From Caprella mutica (lineage: Eukaryota > Arthropoda > Malacostraca > Amphipoda > Caprellidae): 64,000 bases of DNA. The stretch spans positions 1 to 64,000 of the forward strand of contig CANNZV010001445.1 of the NCBI GenBank assembly GCA_947561585.1. Reading direction: 5' to 3'. Positions 51,087 to 62,800 of the stretch are shown one piece after another. A program made the translations under genes and the position numbers. Below the pieces are notes generated by a model, which saw nothing but the letters and a program-made list of their open reading frames with translations, ran no database searches and was not told the origin of the DNA. Each line of letters starts with the position of its first letter. Position 1 is the first letter of the stretch.

Positions 51087-51267
51087 CCAGTGGCAACCAC
51101 TTATTTTCCACACTAACAGTACTAACCAAGATCGAAATGGTGTTAGCAGCCATAGAAAACTCTAAAAAAGGAGGGTATACAATGATCAAGATATAGTAAC
51201 ATAGAGGGTATGGTAATTAGTAGACGATGCAAATATATGACGTCACCAAGACCGCAAGACGTCACAT

Positions 51268-51503
51268 CCAATCTGTATTTGGTGCAAAAAATTCCACTGA
51301 CTTTTACACAAAGCTGAAAAAATCCACCATAAATTTTCATTAATTTGACTGATCCACCAACATTTTACCCATTTTTCCATCGAAAATTAATGGTAACATA
51401 GGAATAATTAGCTAAAAATCCACCGACTTGGCCAGAATATTATTATCATTGGAGAAAAATTCCACCGACATGTCGGTGGAATTTACCACAAAATACAGAC
51501 TGG
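51268..51503. mobile_element. hAT-type MITE, 236 bp, perfect 8-bp duplication
   Basis: It starts CCAATCTGTATTTGGTG and ends AAAATACAGACTGG. CGTCACAT flanks both sides (51260-51267; 51504-51511). It is the same family as 50722-51086 with an internal deletion. Confidence 0.9.
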
Positions 51504-51690
51504 CGTCACATACTTTGTTTGTGACCCAGCGCCTCATAATAGTGATAATACCTTGTAAGCTTGTATTAGCATGAATTAATGTATGTAATTTGCATAATCT
51601 ATGAATTAGTTCCTACATTACCATTAATTTAACAGAGAGTCGAGCCAGGGCCCAAACCAGCCCGCCGGGCAGGCTGTGGGTATGTGGGAG

Positions 51691-52120
51691 CCAGATTGTA
51701 TTTGGTGGTAAATTCCAATGATATCTCAGGAGATACCTATTCAATTTCTCTAATAAAAAATTCCTGCAATGTCAGAGGATATTTAGCTATGAATTCCTAT
51801 ACCTATTACCATTAATTTATGGAGGAGAAACTCAAAAAATGTTGGAGGACTAGACAAATTGATGAAAAATGTTGGCAGCTATTTCTCATATTTATGAAAA
51901 AGTCAGGAGTTCAGTGCCAGTCTGCAGAATATGTGAGATATTTGGGATATTCTCTCCGAACAATTTTGAATTAATTCCTATATTAACATTAATTTTGCTA
52001 CGAACACTTCTGAATTAATCTCTATATTTACATTGATTTTGCTACGAACAGAATAAGAGATCTCTACGAACACTTTACCAGTTTCTGCAGACTGGGTTCA
52101 GTGCACCAAATACAAACTGG
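51691..52120. mobile_element. hAT-type MITE containing a nested MITE
   Basis: It starts CCAGATTGTATTTGGTGG and ends CACCAAATACAAACTGG. TGTGGGAG is duplicated at 51683-51690 and 52121-52128. Near its right end it was hit by the 51917-52095 element. Confidence 0.9.
51917..52095. mobile_element. Nested hAT-type MITE, 179 bp
   Basis: It starts CCAGTCTGCAGAATATG and ends TTTCTGCAGACTGG. GTTCAGTG is duplicated at 51909-51916 and 52096-52103. It is the same subfamily as 45619-45838 and younger than its host element. Confidence 0.92.
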
Positions 52121-52128
52121 TGTGGGAG

Positions 52129-52885
52129 TTCGGGGTGTCACAGCGACTGTGTGGCACGTCCTTCTGAAGTGTGGACAAAGTGAAGTAATCTAACCTCCAT
52201 GTTCCAATGTTATATGTATGCACAAAGTCACCAATATATTGCAATATTGGCAACTTTTGGGAATGAATTACCTAAGTTGAAAAAACTGTACACATCACAC
52301 ATGCACATGTGATATAAAACCAGACTGAAGGAACTGGTAAATTGTAGCTACCCCAAGAAATCTTATATTTTGGCTTCTGTTCTCAATAAAATAGTGACAT
52401 AAAAATATAGGAGGAAATTACGGATTTTTAGCACAGAAAATGTTAAAAAATAGAAATGTTCCATATTCTGCAGACTGGATACCTATAAAACATACTGTTG
52501 TTTCCATTTATAAATTCTTCACTAAGAAGTAAGAAGTCAAGTATCTACTTTAAATTTTAAAATTAGTTAAATGTGGAGACAGGAGACCTAGGTCCATTTT
52601 CTCATCAAACTGACAGTGACTTTCCAGCCACACTATGAAACATGGCCTAACTAGCCCAGACTGCAAAGTGTGGCAACCCCGCAGATCTGTCATTCTGTCT
52701 ACAAGATTTTATTTTGAGGACAATTTGTCTCCAACGATTTTCAAATCTGTCTGCAAAATGTGAAAATGACCAGAACTCTGCAAAATGTCTCCAATAAATA
52801 CATGTAAACATAGGAATTAATTAAAAAAATGTCTCCAAGATCTTACAAAGATACCTATATTTTCTTTCAAAATATCTACTGAGTC
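52129..52885. other. Spacer with partial hAT-type ends
   Basis: A CCAGACTG end lies near 52322 and a GCAGACTGG end near 52470, perhaps one element without a visible duplication. CCAGACTGCAAAGTGTGGCA at 52654 is the left end of a family whose right end appears at 55193. No gene. Confidence 0.5.
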
Positions 52886-53025
52886 GTTTTCCATTTGTAC
52901 CCCAAATGTTATCGTGCACGCACTGAGGGCGTCAGGGAACGCACTGAGGGTGTCAGGGCGCGAGAAAACCGTTTCCATTTGTTCCCCAAACGTCTGGGGT
53001 ACAAATGGATACCGCTTCGGACGTA
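52886..53025. repeat. Small foldback (TTCCATTTGTACCCCA family), copy 1
   Basis: TTTTCCATTTGTACCCCAAA faces GTCTGGGGTACAAATGGATA. The interior has repeated CGCACTGAGGG.GTCAGGG. A related foldback is at 53670-53765. Confidence 0.65.
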
Positions 53026-53149
53026 AATAAAATAAAAAAATATTATTTCTTTTCATTTTATACCTATTTAATTATTTTTTATTTACCTATTTAATTATTT
53101 TAAATTACTTCAATTATTTGTTAGTTTATATTAGAGACAGCGATCGGGT

Positions 53150-53680
53150 GTCACTAGATGGCGCCAAAGACAATATAAGATAGACGCTCAACTCCATGTT
53201 ATAAAATACAGAGTATGTTTGCACTGACGTCAGCACTCTGACCCAACTTCTAGCCAATCAGCGTTAAGGTATACCTACAACTTAGTGTCGTCTAAGACAA
53301 TATCCTACCTATATAGGTTTATACTCGCTTGGTATACCTAGTTATGATTATTCTCCGAATAGAAGGTAGATTATATTCAAAATACTAAATTGAACCACAT
53401 ATGCGATCTTGTAAACTTAATTAATAATTAAGTGATTAGTTCTCTGATCCCTAATCAGTAGAGAATATTCATATTTCTAATGACTTCACACGTTGAGACT
53501 AAAGATTATCCTTCTGTGAATTTCAAAGGGGGGGGGGGGGGAGGGGGGGGTCGTACGTTTATTATTGTTTGGTGTGACGTATGCTACTGATCGCTTCTGA
53601 TTGGTTGTTATTATTTTTGCATGTGCCCTATCAAGTTGAGCGTCTATCTTATATTGTCTTTGATGGCGCTGCAACGGTTC
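53150..53680. mobile_element. Inverted-repeat element with ~40-bp ends
   Basis: GATGGCGCCAAAGACAATAT continuing AAGATAGACGCTCAACT at 53157-53195 is mirrored by AGTTGAGCGTCTATCTTATA continuing TTGTCTTTGATGGCGC. It contains a poly-G run (53528-53550) and no coding. Confidence 0.7.
53527..53551 (+). repeat. Poly-G tract
   Basis: Fourteen G, one A, then eight G. It may form a quadruplex; sequence length here is error-prone. Confidence 0.8.
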
Positions 53681-53765
53681 CATTTGTACCCCAGTTTCAT
53701 GGCGTCAGGGCGCACACTTAATTTCGTGCACGCCCTGAAACAGGGGTGCAAATGGAAAACGTTTT
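53670..53765. repeat. Small foldback (TTCCATTTGTACCCCA family), copy 2
   Basis: AACGGTTCCATTTGTACCCC and GGCGTCAGGGCGCACAC face GTGCACGCCCTG and GGGGTGCAAATGGAAAACGT. It sits at the right end of the 53150-53680 element. Confidence 0.7.
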
Positions 53766-54146
53766 GTTTTTTCGATAAAAACTCAATTGAATTAGGTACG
53801 CACAGTAAATTAATCATAATGAGTAAGATACAATTTTATCCGTCGCATTTTGCGATAATGATATTACCTAGAGGAGTATAAAATGTGAATGTTAACCAAA
53901 AGAAATTTGTCCAATTTTTATGTTTATCCACACTCATACAGACGAATTTTGCTTTTCTGTTTCTGCATGCAATACTTGATGCAATAGTGCATAGGTAGCT
54001 GCTGTACTGAAAGTTTGAATAATTTCTTATATTTTTTTTACTTAAATTACATTAGATGTAAATAGGTATAGGGATTAATTTATAGGTGTTACCGTGTTTG
54101 TAGCAAAATTAATGTAAACATAGGAATTAATTCAATCAGAGTCAAA
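53766..54146. other. Spacer, nothing recognised
   Basis: Sequence near 53770-53870 (AAAACTCAATTGAATTAGGT, ATTTTGCGATAATGATAT) repeats 46450-46530, so this is another dispersed repeat. Confidence 0.5.
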
Positions 54147-54152
54147 TGTCAC

Positions 54153-54980
54153 GCCAGACTGGAAAAATAGGTGCTTTCTGATGAACTTATTACTCTGTTG
54201 GAGTTTTACAGACTTCTAAAATTAATGGTAAATTGCTAAAAATTGTATAATCCGCAGCATTTAGCATATAGAGTTTATCTGTTAGCAGCTTAAGCCCCGT
54301 CCAGACGGTCAAATTTTTTTAGAGAAGTGACAAACTTATCGTCAGTTTTCAAGGAGTGTCTACACGGTCAAATTTTCTCGCCAAAAGTTTGAGGTTCACT
54401 GGCGTCAGTTTCGTCAAAATTAATGTTATATATCGTGAAAATAAAAATTATATACCTAACTTGGTATGCATATTTTCTAAATTTAGAACAGTAAGAAACC
54501 AGAAAAAATAATTTGTTTTTAATGACAAAATATCGTCTTGAAAAGGATAATCAAAAATAGATCATAGAAAACAATTCACAACGTAGGTAGCCTACCTATA
54601 ACTTAGATCTAATACAACCAAGTATTAAAGAGTCTGTCGTCAGGCGTCAGCCATTGTAACTAGATAGATACTAACTAAGTTTGAAAAAAATGAGGTTTTT
54701 GTAGGTGTACCTAGCTGTAATAAACTAAAATGACGCTCAAATAAAAAAATATTATTGCCGGAAAGTCAGTTTGTACTTCAAACTTTATCGTCAGCAATTA
54801 GTTTGACAAACTTTTTGATGACGATATCCAACATGTTGGAATAAAAAAACTGATGAAAAGTTTGACGGTTTGCTGACGCTAGGAAGTTATCGTCATTTAG
54901 TTTGTCATTAAGTTTGTCACTTCTCTGAAAAATTTGACTGTCTGGACGGGGCTTTAGCATAAGAAGTTTTCCAGACTGGC
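54153..54980. mobile_element. hAT-type element hosting a second element
   Basis: It starts GCCAGACTGGAAAAATAGG and ends TTTTCCAGACTGGC. TGTCAC sits immediately outside both ends (54147-54152; 54981-54986). It carries the 54293-54953 insertion; without that it would be only ~165 bp. Confidence 0.8.
54293..54953. mobile_element. Nested 661-bp element with TTA duplication
   Basis: AGCCCCGTCCAGACGGTCAA on the left mirrors TTGACTGTCTGGACGGGGCT on the right. Arms continue with AGAGAAGTGACAAACTTA against TAAGTTTGTCACTTCTCT. TTA occurs just outside both ends, as in PIF/Harbinger-type elements. No transposase. Confidence 0.8.
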
Positions 54981-55230
54981 TGTCACTGTTACTATTCATT
55001 AGTCCGATACTTTTGTAGTTTATTGCTGATTTAACATAAGATATATGTATATCTGCACCAAATACAGACTGGGACTGTATAAGTAAGTATAACTGTATAA
55101 GTTAACATAGTCAGAGACTCACAGAGTGTCACGTGACACGTGTCAAACATTTGAAAATCTTTGGAGACAAATTTGCCACACTTTGCAGACTGGGATCCCA
55201 AAGTGACAGGTGACTCAGTCTCATAGCTGC

Positions 55231-55471
55231 CCAGTCTGCAAAGCATGCACAATCAGACTCCAGATACTTAATTTTTGAGGCAATTTCTCTCCAAAGATTT
55301 TCAAATTCCTCTCCAAAATGGCCAAAAATCTCAAAATACTCTCCATTAATTACATGTAAACATAGGAATTAATTAGAACACTGTCGCCAAATAATTCAGG
55401 AAACTAATTTAAGACCTAAACACTCAGTCACCAGATAAACTTCACAACTTCATGCATCTTTTGCAGACTGG
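55231..55471. mobile_element. hAT-type MITE next to the DPH4 gene
   Basis: It starts CCAGTCTGCAAAGCATGC and ends GCATCTTTTGCAGACTGG. Flanks ATAGCTGC and GTAGATGC match 6 of 8. Its right end is 92 bp before the DPH4 start codon. Confidence 0.8.
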
Positions 55472-55563
55472 GTAGATGCCTCAAATAATTTTGTTCATAT
55501 TTATAACTGCTTAAATAACACTATATTCTTTCATCAGGTTTCAAATTTATGCTTTAATTAATC

Positions 55564-56232
55564 ATGAATCATTATGAAACTTTGAAAGTTACTCAGTCTG
55601 CATCCCATGAAGAAATACGCCGCAGTTACCACTCACTCATTCGCACAGCACATCCAGACAAAGAAGGAACTTGTGTAGATTTTAACAGAGTTCAAGAAGC
55701 CTGGACAATTCTATCTGATAAATCATCAAGAGAAGCATATAATGTGGAACTGAAGAGAAAACAGGTTAGAGAAAATAATCTAAGATTTATTAAATTGTTT
55801 TACTTAACTATGATTATATTATATATAGCTACAGGAAAAGGAAATTTCATTAGATTCAATATAATTTTATGACAAATTACTTATATGAGTGAGTTCAGTA
55901 TGTAGCTTGTTGATAATTTAAAGTAATTTTTCATTTCTGGCAGTGTCATTCATCTCAATCTGCAATTGATAGAGGTTTAGGTACTAGAATTTGTTATTTG
56001 ATCCAACTGTATTTTTCAGCTCTATCAAGAATTTCCAATCAGTGATGAGCTGCATTTGGATGAATTAGAACTTGAAGACGAAGAATATTTCTCAGACTGC
56101 CGATGTGGAGGAAGATATATTTTACCAGAGAGTGAAATCTCTTCTTCTGATCAAATTTTAGTCACATGTGATAATTGTTCTTTAGTTATAGTCGTTTTAG
56201 CCCCAAAAAATTCTGAAACAACTTTATCCTAG
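55564..56232 (+). CDS. Dph4: DPH4/DNAJC24 J-domain protein of diphthamide synthesis, 137 aa
   Basis: Exons 55564-55764 (67 codons, donor CAG|GTTAGA) and 56020-56232 (70 codons plus TAG; acceptor TATTTTTCAG). Residues 1-65 form a J domain: MNHYETLKVTQSASHEEIRR, IRTAHPDKEG with the HPD motif that stimulates Hsp70, then AWTILSDKSSREAYN. The second exon holds a DPH-type (CSL) zinc finger: DCRCGGRYILPE and CDNCSLVIVVL. The J-domain plus DPH finger pair is specific to DPH4, which with DPH1-DPH3 supports the first step of diphthamide formation on elongation factor 2. Human DNAJC24 is about 149 aa, so this is full length. TTCTTTCATCAG at 55537 may be an acceptor for a 5' UTR exon. AATAAA occurs at 56413 and 56451. 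Confidence 0.93.
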
Positions 56233-56867
56233 CATAGACTTTAATATATATATTGAAATATAAATCATGCATTTTAAGTTGTAATTAAAAGACAAAGTAA
56301 ATGAGGAGCATTCTTTACTCAGTGATAAATATTAGGATAATTTCTCTAGCCATATCAAATTAAAACCTACCTACAATGGTAGTTTTCTTGGAACATTAAA
56401 TCATGGAAATATAATAAAGCTATGTATATAGCAGCTAGCATTATCATTGAAATAAATATTCTACACAATTCCTAAAAATAAGGTTAATGTCTTCTTAGTA
56501 GAGCAGAAAGCCGTGAACAATGTGATTAAAATCTGTAACTCAAACTATGTATCTTACCATTAGTCACAATTGCACTAGAGAAAGAGAAAAAGATCAAAAT
56601 CATTAAAGATAAAAATAGTCTATGTATTATTAATATTATCAGTCTCATCCCACTGACTCATTAGGTAGCTAGTTGAATTAAATATAAATTGCGAAAATAT
56701 TACCATGAGCTTGAGAGTCAAATTTAGAACCAAACATGTAGAACTCCTTTTTTGAAATGGCTTATTACTAACATTAATAGAATATATAATATATAAAAAT
56801 TAACCACTGAAGAAATTCAATAGATACTTGATGAATTTCAGCAGTAGCTATATATCTATTTGATAAA
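56233..56867. other. Convergent intergenic region between DPH4 and Hrs
   Basis: Rightward AATAAA signals for DPH4 lie at 56413-56418 and 56451-56456. No clear minus-strand AATAAA for Hrs was found. Confidence 0.5.
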
Positions 56868-59800
56868 TTAATCAAAAGATATAAGTTCAGCTTGTTGTTC
56901 GGGAGGAGATTGAACAAGAGGTTGTTGTGGCATGCTTACTTGCTGCTGTGGCATGGTTCCTGACTGTGGCACACCACCAGGCTGCTGTGGCATACCTCCT
57001 GGTTGTTGTGGCATACCTCCTGGTTGCTGCAGCATACCTCCTGGTTGTTGTGGCATACCTCCTGGTTGTTGTGGCATACCTCCTGGTTGTTGTGGCATAC
57101 CTCCTGGTTGTTGCGGCATACCTCCTGGTTGTTGCGGCATACCTCCTGGTTGTTGCGGCATACCTCCTGGTTGTTGCGGCATACCTCCTGGTTGTTGCGG
57201 CATACCTCCTGGTTGTTGCGGCATACCTCCTGGTTGCTGTGGCATGCCTCCTGGTTGCTGTGGCATGCCTCCTGGTTGCTGTGGCATACCTCCTGGTTGC
57301 TGTGGCATACCTCCTGGTTGCTGTGGCATACCTCCTGGTTGCTGCGGCATACCTCCTGGTTGCTGCGGCATACCTCCTGGATGACCCATCACTCCAGGGC
57401 GAGGCATGGACATAAGATGATGTGGCATGGCACCTGGTTGATGTGGCATAGAGACAGGTGGTTGGTGTGGCATGGAGACAGGTGGTTGGTGTGGCATGGA
57501 GACAGGTGGTTGGTAGGATCCATGATGAGGTAATCCCATTCCTGGGTTAGGGATACCCATTCCAGGATGTTGTGGGTATCCTCCATGAGCCTCAGGAGCA
57601 CCTTCAAAAAGAGTAAACAATGAATGAAAGGACTTCTCAATATGCCGACAATTACATCTTTCTGTGTGTATTTCTCTTTGATTAAAATAAAATTGATAAA
57701 AAATACTCAATGACAAGTAATAAAAATAATTTTCTTTCTTTCATTTTTGTTGTATCCGCTAGTTTGTTGTACTGCACACTTTAAGATTATTTAATGACCT
57801 GACAGGCATATACATAAATTTGATATTAATCAGAAATAATCTTCATAGTGTCTGACTAATAAGGGTCACCTTCAAAAAATGTAAGCAATGAATACGATAT
57901 TTTCAAGGAACTATCACGACAAAAGAAATAAAGAGAGTAGTTCGTTACCGTGTGTTGGCCATTGCTGCGGCATGTAAGGAGCTCTTGGATCTCCAGAAAA
58001 AGGTGGCATGTAACCTAAAAAGAGGATAAATTTGTTACCATGAATCTTCTGAAGTTAAAAAAAGGGATAAGAAAAAGATCAATTAATATATATTTAAATT
58101 TTCATTATCTATCTATTTAATTTTACCATATCATGTTTGAACACGTCCTAACATGTTTGAACTTTGAACACGTCCTAACAATTTTGAACTTTGAACACGT
58201 CCAAACATGTTTGAACTTTGAACACGTCCAAATATGTTTGAACTTTGAACACGTCCTAACAATTTTGAACTTTTCAAATATGTTTGAACACGCCCCTACA
58301 TGTTTGAACACGCCCCTACATATTTGAACAGGTCCCTACATATTTGAACACGCCCCTACATGTTTGAACACGTCCCTACATGTTTGAACACGTCCCTACA
58401 TATTTGAACAGGTCCCTACATGTTTGAACACGCCCCTACATGTTTGAACACGTCCCTACATGTTTGAACACGTCCCTACATGTTTGAACGCTATACTCAA
58501 ATCACACTAACCAATACCTTGAGGAGGAGGTGGTCCCCCATAGTAAGGTTGCTGCAGTATCTGTCTCTCAGTCTGAGCCATTTTATGCACTGCCATTTGT
58601 CTCTGATACTCCAGATACTCCTGCTTCTTCTTGCGCATCACCTCCAGCTTCACCATCATCTGCATTTGTCTGTAAACAGAATAAACTCGATGATTATGTG
58701 TTAAAAAAGTTGAATAGCTATGTTAAATGATACATCACATCCAGCTTGTTAAGAGAGGGAAAAATCTCAGTGACTGAGACTTTCACCTTAGCAAAGACTC
58801 GATTGGATGCCCTGAATTGATTTGAGCATGTAAAAACGAGAATTGATGATATTTTTGTAATATATAGGTTAGGAAAGTATATTAAACATTTTTTTTTATC
58901 AAAAAGTACAAAATAAATTCACAATTGTTCTTAACTAATGTAAGCGAACACATGTGCTCTAATATATGAAAGCGAACACATGTGCTCTAATATATGAAAG
59001 CGTACACATGTGCTCTAATATATGAAAGAGTACACATGTGCTCTAATATATGAAAGCGAACACATGTGCTCTAATATATGAAAGCGTACACATGTGCTCT
59101 AATATATGAAAGAGTACACATGTGTTCTAATATATGAAAGAGTACACATGTGCTCTAATATATGAAAGAGTACACATGTGCTCTGATATATGAAAGAGTA
59201 CACATGAGCTCTAATATATGAAAGAGTACACATGAGCTCTAATATATGAAAGAGTACACATGTGCTCTGATATATGAAAGAGTACACATGTGCTCTAATA
59301 TATGAAAGAGTACACATGTGCTCTAATATATGAAAGAGTACACATGTGCTCTAATATATGAAAGAGTACACATGTGCTCTAATATATGAAAGAGTACACA
59401 TGTGTTCTAATATATGAAAGAGTACACATGTGCTCTAATATATGAAAGAGTACACATGTGCTCTAATATATGAAAGAGTACACATGTGCTCTAATATATG
59501 AAAGAGTACACATGTGCTCTAATATATGAAAGAGTACACATGTGCTCTAATATATGAAAGAGTACACATAGTCCTATATTTAAAAAAAAAACGCAAAATG
59601 CATCCCTTGAAAGGGGACATTTTTGTCACCTAAGAGCATAGAGGGTCAAATGATTGCAAGACTATCTACTATTGCCTTTCTATAACTTTCTCTCTCAAGT
59701 AGTTCCTTCTTCAACTAACCTAATCCTCTGCTGCTCCTCTCGCTCCTTCCTCTCTCTCTCCCTGTGCTCCTCCCGAAGTGCTTCCAGTGCTGCCCTGGCA

Positions 59801-62800
59801 TCCTTAGCCTGACTCAACTTATCCTGCAGCTGCTCGTACCAAACTGAAAAGGGTGAATGAATAGAAAAGGAGTGGAGGGTTTAATATTCGATTCGGAACA
59901 GAAGTAAATTTAATTTAATAGCTATATTGCTGACATCAAAATGAAATTAAACACAAGGAACTGAAAAAAGCAGTAAAATTGGAAAGTGGCTCCATGAACG
60001 AAATCAGTGGCAATGCTCTAGGAGGCAAAAAAGCTACTTTGTGACTAGAGTAATCTACCCCCAGTTTGAATATATCGCTAAATATGAAAATAGAAACATA
60101 TCTGAATCCAGAAACTAACAACAATCCAACAGAAAACTTGATACAATATTGAATTAACTAATTAGTACAATTTAACTAGCGTAGGAGAGGTTTAACTAAC
60201 TTTCATTCAAACAACATTTTACGATATTCAAACCATATATCTATTTAGCAGTGTAAGGTAGGCTATATTTAATATTTACAAGAAATGTAACTTGTAAAGG
60301 ATTGTTATGAATTACTGTCTAGAACTATTGCGCATCACGAGGACTTTAAATCAGAGATCATTAAAATATTATAGACGGAGAGAATTAAAGAGTATTGAAT
60401 GGTTCTACACCAGCGGTATATAGTTTTCTATACCATTTTATTTCATCTATGATTTACAAAGCCTATTGTCTACTCATCACTCACTTCTCTTGCTGTTCTG
60501 TTGCTGCAAATGCTGCAGTAACTGACTGTGCATTGCAGTGAGGTTAACAAAGAGACTCTGAACGGAAGAGTCGTTGGCAATGGGTCTGCCACGAGACTGG
60601 TTACTCTTCATCCTGTTGACGAAGATCTCGAGTTGTGTCTTGAAGGTACTCGTGAACTCGTTAAGTTCTTCATCGTTGCTGCCTTGTAGTGCCTGAAGTG
60701 ATGAATTTTAAAGTAATTAGATCACAATTAATAGTGTAGTTACCTACAAGACAATATATTTCCATTAATTAAAAAACAGGAAGGATAAAATTTTTAGAGA
60801 AAAGGAGTAGCTACCTATAAATTGTCTGAAAGATTCATTGGAAAATAAAATAAATGAAAAATAACTGTTAATTAGTTTAATCAATCAAATAATACCCATC
60901 AAATTTATTTATTAAATGATATATAGATACTTCTTTAGCAAAGCATGATTAAGCATCAATTGAATGCATGTTTTTTGTATTAATTAATATGAGTGTAGAA
61001 ATTTTCTATGATAAAAGGAATAATTAACGGCAATGATACCAAAGAGTGATAAATAATGAACTCTGACGGCATAATAACAACCACACCCACCTGGTTGGTT
61101 TTGGCAATGGTTGAGTAGATGGGTGGTTGTGCCTCTACAACCTCTTCCTCTCTGGTGGTTCTCATGGTTGTGGTTGTGCCACCAGCTTTCTGTTCTTCCC
61201 AGTACTGTCTATTTAAATATCTTTGGAACAGATAACAGTGTTAGACACAATCTAAACAATGGATATTTCTGAAAATTAGAATGGATAATGAATTCATGGT
61301 GAAGGGTAAGTTATGAATTATCGGACAGTTCCAGGTTTTCGATCATCTAAAAATATAACATTTTAACTTATACGTTAAATTAAAATACCACAAGTGTTAA
61401 ATGAGATTTCAATATTCATTTGAAAGATCAAAATATTTTATTTAAACAGCATCTCCTTCATTCAATTTTTTTCTATTTAAAGTCAAAATATTTATTCGCT
61501 GTTGAATTATATAATAACTAAGTGAGAGAGTCTCTGTAATTCACTATTTCAGATAGCAAATAAAACATTGGTAAGTATATGGAAGGTATCATACACTTCC
61601 CAATGTTATTCTATGAATTTCTATCCCTTTAAGATCTATCCTACGTCTGGCAGTACTCAAAACAGTCACTCTATTCCATAAACTGTGTATAAACTCGTGG
61701 CAGCTATCGTACACTCTAAGTTATCTTTCAAAAAATAATAATTTTCAGAGGATCTTAACGTCTAGAACCAAAATCCATATCGCTAATACAGTAATACCAA
61801 AAAGAAAATATGTACAAGGAAGTTTAAAGAAGCAGTCAGAAAGAAAAGTGAACAAAGTCACCTAGCACCAGTCAGTGACAATGCTCATGGATGCAGAAAA
61901 GCTACTACCAAATGTGCAGTGATGAAAAATTCTACAATCACGGATAGAAGAGGAAGATGAAGCGGTGGTAGCCCACCTAACTTTAAATATCTAGTCATTC
62001 TTTGAGTCAACAGATAATATAAAAAAAGGTTATGAAATTCAGTCATCTAAGCCAAACTATTCACCGCGTGTTCTATTGATTTGGTTAAGCAAATTAATTT
62101 ACTATCAAATAGATAGTTATTTGACTTATTTCTACGATGCAAATAAAGAATGAGTAGCTATTTATTTAATATTAAAGTTCTTTCACACACTCTAAAGATG
62201 ATAACTTAAAACTAGATCACCATACCTGAAAAAAAGAAAATAATAACAGTAAGGATAGATGGTATGTATGGATAAAATGAATGAGTTATATAAAGAATAT
62301 TATTAGTAGGGTTTAGGGTCTGATTCAACCACGTACTGTTGACAACAAAAGGAAATTTAGCTACAAGGGATATCAAAGAAACAGTCAGAAAGGAAAGTAG
62401 CTTCATGAACAAAGTCACCTAGCACCAGTCTGAATAGTTGCTCAGGGATGCAGAAAAGCTAAGCCATAAGAGGAAAATGAAGAGGTGATAGTAAATGAAT
62501 TCTACCCAACACAAAATCTAAGACCTCGTAGTTGAAGAGCATAACCCTAGCGCTATCCTCTAAAACTGCAAGTAATGTTAAAAAAAAAGATAAATAGGGA
62601 AAAAGCAATACATAGCTAATCCAAATTACAACAGTTCGGAGCCCAGGGGACGCCACCACCTTCTCTTCCATTCACCAAAAACAGTTTCAGGATAGAGCCC
62701 CTGGGGTTAATTTTATATGATGGTAAATTATAAGATGAAAGAAACAGGAATTATAATTGGAGAAGGTATCTATCTATAACACTGTAAAACAACAAAAATA

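Noticed and set aside
56927..57533. Plus-strand frames of 150-176 codons with CCGIPPG, HTSWLL and AAYLLVV repeats
   Set aside because: They are antisense shadows of the Hrs 21-bp repeat, which keeps all frames open; Hrs on the minus strand has splice and family support.
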